Source of the DNA: Sinosporangium album
Lineage (GTDB): Bacteria > Actinomycetota > Actinomycetes > Streptosporangiales > Streptosporangiaceae
Direction: 5' to 3'
DNA: 64,000 nt
NCBI RefSeq assembly: GCF_900100605.1
Contig: NZ_FNCN01000005.1
Span: 224,828-288,827, forward strand
Part shown: positions 61,891 to 64,000 of the stretch, in pieces
How the letters are laid out: every line of letters starts with the position of its first letter
How positions within the stretch are numbered: the stretch's first letter is position 1
The notes under the pieces: generated by a model
Told to the model about the DNA's origin: nothing
Seen by the model: only the letters and a program-made list of their open reading frames with translations
Databases searched by the model: none
Made by a program: the position numbers and the translations under genes

Positions 61891-62544
61891 TCAGAGCGTT
61901 GCTGTCGCCAATTTCGCCCCAAAGAACACAAACACCCCTCCGGCCGCAGTGGTCATGCCCGCGGAGAGCCTGCGCCTGGCCCGGAACTGCGCGGCCAGAT
62001 AGGTGCCGCCGAAGATGAGCACGGACAGGTAGAGCACGCTGAAGATCTGGACGATCGCCGCCAGGATGAGGAACGACAGCGCAGGTGTCCCATAGGCCGG
62101 ATCGACGAACTGGCTGAAGAACGAGATGAAGAACAGGATGGCCTTCGGGTTGATCAGGCTGATCATCAATGCCCTGCGGAACGGATCGGTCGGCACCGCC
62201 ACCTGCTCGGGAGCGGGCGCGTCGACACCTGCCTCCCGTGAGCGCCACGCCTTCCACGCCGCTCGCATCAACCCCAGGCCGACCCACACCAGATAGGCCG
62301 CGCCCGCGTACTTCACCACCATGAACAATGCGGGGTTGGCCTTGAGCACCGAGGCCATACCCGCGGCCGACAGCAGGATCAGCACGGTGTCGCCCAGGAA
62401 GACCCCCGCCGCTGCCCGGTAGCCCATCCCCACCCCGCGCTGTGCGGCGGTGGAGAGCACGAACAAGGAGTTCGGACCCGGGAGCAGGATGATGAAGAAG
62501 GCGCCGGCGATGTACGTCCAGATGTCAGTGATGCCGAAGAACAT
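61891..62544 (-). CDS. LysE/RhtB family amino-acid exporter
   Basis: 217 residues and six TM helices. The LysE/RhtB start FFGITDIWTYIAGAFFIILLPGPNSLFVL and GVGMGYRAAAGVFLGDTVLILL are characteristic, as is LINPKAILFFISFFSQFVDP. It probably exports an amino acid such as leucine (LeuE-like) or homoserine lactone-type compounds. ATG at 62544 was preferred; the longer frame to 62595 lacks family similarity. Confidence 0.9.
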   Translation of the reverse strand: MFFGITDIWTYIAGAFFIILLPGPNSLFVLSTAAQRGVGMGYRAAAGVFLGDTVLILLSAAGMASVLKANPALFMVVKYAGAAYLVWVGLGLMRAAWKAWRSREAGVDAPAPEQVAVPTDPFRRALMISLINPKAILFFISFFSQFVDPAYGTPALSFLILAAIVQIFSVLYLSVLIFGGTYLAAQFRARRRLSAGMTTAAGGVFVFFGAKLATATL

Positions 62545-62637
62545 GATGTAGCGCTCCAGAGGGATGGGTGCTCCAAAGTTATCCCGCCCGCGCAATCCGT
62601 TTTCTGTGGGCCTGCCGTATGCGCCCTAGGTCACCGC

Positions 62638-62670
62638 ACGGCGAGGACACGGCGAGGACACGGCGAGGGC
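62638..62670. repeat. 11-bp tandem repeat upstream of the SBP56 gene
   Basis: Three copies of ACGGCGAGGAC with an 11-base period (third ends GGC), just before the promoter region of the methanethiol oxidase-like gene. Confidence 0.85.
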
Positions 62671-62690
62671 ACGCGACACGCCTATCCCCA

Positions 62691-62719
62691 TTGACTTGAT
62701 AGGAAATGCGGGAACATGC
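62691..62719 (+). promoter_or_regulatory. Promoter/regulatory sequence of the SBP56 gene
   Basis: TTGACT at 62691 may be the -35. The overlapping ATAGGAAATGC at 62699-62709 is also found upstream of the carbonic anhydrase gene (57100-57110). No good -10 is visible. Confidence 0.4.
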
Positions 62720-62726
62720 TGACGGC

Positions 62727-64000
62727 ATGACCTTGTGGAAGCCCGATCCCACGTTCTATCCGTCGCCGAGAGACGCCGCCGCCGCGCCGCCGGAGAAGCT
62801 CGCCTACGTCGCGGCCTTCGACCGGTCGGCCACCCGTCCCGACGCGATGGCCGTCCTCGACACCGACCCCGACTCGTCCGCCTACGGCACGGTCGTCGGG
62901 TGGACCGATCTACCCTTCACCGGGGACGAGCTCCACCACTTCGGGTGGAACGCCTGCAGCAGTGCTCTCTGCCCGAACGCTCCGCACCCGCACACCGAGC
63001 GGCGCTACCTCATCGTGCCCGGCCTGCGCTCGTCGCGCATCTACGTGCTCGACACCAAGGACCGCGTGAGCCCCGAGGTCGTCAAGGTCATCGAGCCCGA
63101 AGAACTCGCGGAGCGGGCCGGCTACTCGCGCCCGCACACCGTGCACTGCGGCCCCGAAGGGCTCTACGTCTCGGCGCTCGGCGGCGCGGACGGCAGGGAG
63201 GGCCCCGGCGGGATCGCGCTGCTCGACCACACCTCCTTCGAGGTGCTCGGGCAGTGGGAGACCGAGCGCGGGCCGCAGTATCTCGCCTACGACTTCTGGT
63301 GGCACATCAACCACGATGTCCTCGTGACCTCCGAGTGGGGCACGCCGAGCATGATCGAGAACGGTCTGGTCGGCGAGCTGCTGCTCGGCCGGAAGTACGG
63401 CCACCGCCTCCATTTCTGGGACCTCCGCAAACGCCGCCACGTGCAGGAGGTGGACCTCGGCGACCAATACCAGATGGCGCTGGAGCTGCGCCCCGCCCAC
63501 GACCCCACCAAGACCTACGGCTTCGCCGGCGTCGTCGTCAGCGTCGAAGACCTCTCCGCCTCGGTGTGGGTGTGGCACCGGGACGGCAAGGGCTGGGCCG
63601 TGCGCAAGGTCATCGACATCCCCGCCGAGCCGGCCCCCGCCGAACTGCTCCCGCCGATCCTCCAGCCGTTCGGCGCGGTACCCCCGCTCGTCACCGACAT
63701 CGACCTGTCGGTGGACGACTCGACCCTCTACGTCTCGTGCTGGGGCACCGGCGAGCTCAAGCGGTTCGACGTGACCGACCCCTTCAACCCGGTGGAGACC
63801 GGATCGCTGAGGATCGGCGGCATCGCGGGGCGCGCCGAGCATCCCGCGGCGCCGGGGGTGCCGCTGTCGGGCGGCCCGCAGATGGTGGAGGTGAGCCGGG
63901 ACGGCAAGCGCGTCTACGTGAGCAACTCCCTCTACGGCGCGTGGGACGACCAGTTCTACCCCGACGGGGTCGGAGCCTGGCTGGCCAAGATCGACAGCGC
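62727..64000 (+). CDS. Selenium-binding protein 56 / methanethiol oxidase family (3' end cut)
   Basis: At least 424 residues, open to the right edge, from ATG 62727. It is a seven-bladed-propeller protein: MTLWKPDPTFYPSPRD, LHHFGWNACSSALC (Cys-containing loop), SRPHTVHCGPEGLYVSALGG, TSEWGTPSMIENGL, FGAVPPLVTDIDLSVDD, GGPQMVEVSRDGKRVYVSNSLYG. The human and bacterial relatives oxidise methanethiol to formaldehyde, hydrogen sulfide and hydrogen peroxide. It should end about 45-50 residues beyond the window. Not in an operon with a visible downstream gene. Confidence 0.9.
   Translation, partial: MTLWKPDPTFYPSPRDAAAAPPEKLAYVAAFDRSATRPDAMAVLDTDPDSSAYGTVVGWTDLPFTGDELHHFGWNACSSALCPNAPHPHTERRYLIVPGLRSSRIYVLDTKDRVSPEVVKVIEPEELAERAGYSRPHTVHCGPEGLYVSALGGADGREGPGGIALLDHTSFEVLGQWETERGPQYLAYDFWWHINHDVLVTSEWGTPSMIENGLVGELLLGRKYGHRLHFWDLRKRRHVQEVDLGDQYQMALELRPAHDPTKTYGFAGVVVSVEDLSASVWVWHRDGKGWAVRKVIDIPAEPAPAELLPPILQPFGAVPPLVTDIDLSVDDSTLYVSCWGTGELKRFDVTDPFNPVETGSLRIGGIAGRAEHPAAPGVPLSGGPQMVEVSRDGKRVYVSNSLYGAWDDQFYPDGVGAWLAKIDS

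Noticed and set aside
1-64000. CRISPR arrays, tRNA or rRNA genes
   Set aside because: No regularly spaced repeat-spacer structure and no tRNA or rRNA signatures were seen by eye on either strand; tandem repeats here are directly adjacent.

Overview
The window is high-GC DNA (about 70 % G+C by eye) with dense genes, frequent GTG starts and many overlapping start/stop codons. It is a piece of an actinomycete chromosome. The translation and RNA-processing backbone (ffh, rpsP, KH protein, rimM, trmD, rplS, two lepB, rnhB, DUF2469, yraN, comM, dprA, M23 peptidase, rpsB, tsf, pyrH, frr, cdsA, rlmN) is in the order typical of filamentous actinobacteria. Conservon genes (cvnA-D) and a lepB-rnhB-DUF2469 order suggest Streptosporangiales (Nonomuraea/Streptosporangium-like), but the family is an inference from memory of synteny.

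Layout. 1-6.3 kb: a polyamine-type ABC importer (binding protein cut by the window edge, two permeases, ATPase), a TetR regulator, a divergent family-1 glycosyltransferase with two matching operator sequences, and an aldehyde dehydrogenase pseudogene that has lost its N-terminus and catalytic core. 6.5-11.3 kb: a complete conservon (cvnA-B-C-D). 11.3-15.8 kb, opposite strand: a sulfonate/NMT1-type ABC importer with two different permeases, ending in an O-methyltransferase. 16.3-20.1 kb: a second conservon with only cvnA and cvnC. 20.4-35.3 kb: ffh, a sortase-type LPFTG surface protein on the other strand, then the rpsP-to-dprA block. 35.3-37 kb: a scar with a pRiA4b ORF-3 protein and an IS630 transposase fragment, where whiG or xerC would be expected. 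37-46.3 kb: M23 peptidase, rpsB-tsf-pyrH-frr-cdsA, a SUFU-domain protein and rlmN. 46.6-55.2 kb: a cyclase, an Lrp regulator and a divergent polyamine uptake/catabolism operon (aldehyde dehydrogenase, PotADBC, FAD oxidase). 55.4-64 kb: a DUF418 protein, carbonic anhydrase, PhzF protein, membrane proteins, a GT4 glycosyltransferase, DedA, LysE, and a SBP56/methanethiol oxidase gene cut by the right edge.

How the genes work together. Two paralogous polyamine importers lie about 45 kb apart. The second is linked to an intact aldehyde dehydrogenase and an amine oxidase, so it can plausibly feed putrescine to gamma-aminobutyrate or a gamma-glutamylated equivalent. The first keeps only a dehydrogenase remnant. 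The conservons encode membrane-associated kinase/GTPase-like signalling modules, the second stripped down.

The most interesting non-coding signals are: a predicted three-way-junction RNA in the rplS leader; exact DnaA boxes (one inverted pair) upstream of yraN and rpsB; a recurrent octamer CCGTACGG (15 exact copies found by eye); duplicated TetR-type operators; and many short tandem repeats, some across gene ends. No CRISPR array, tRNA or rRNA gene was seen.
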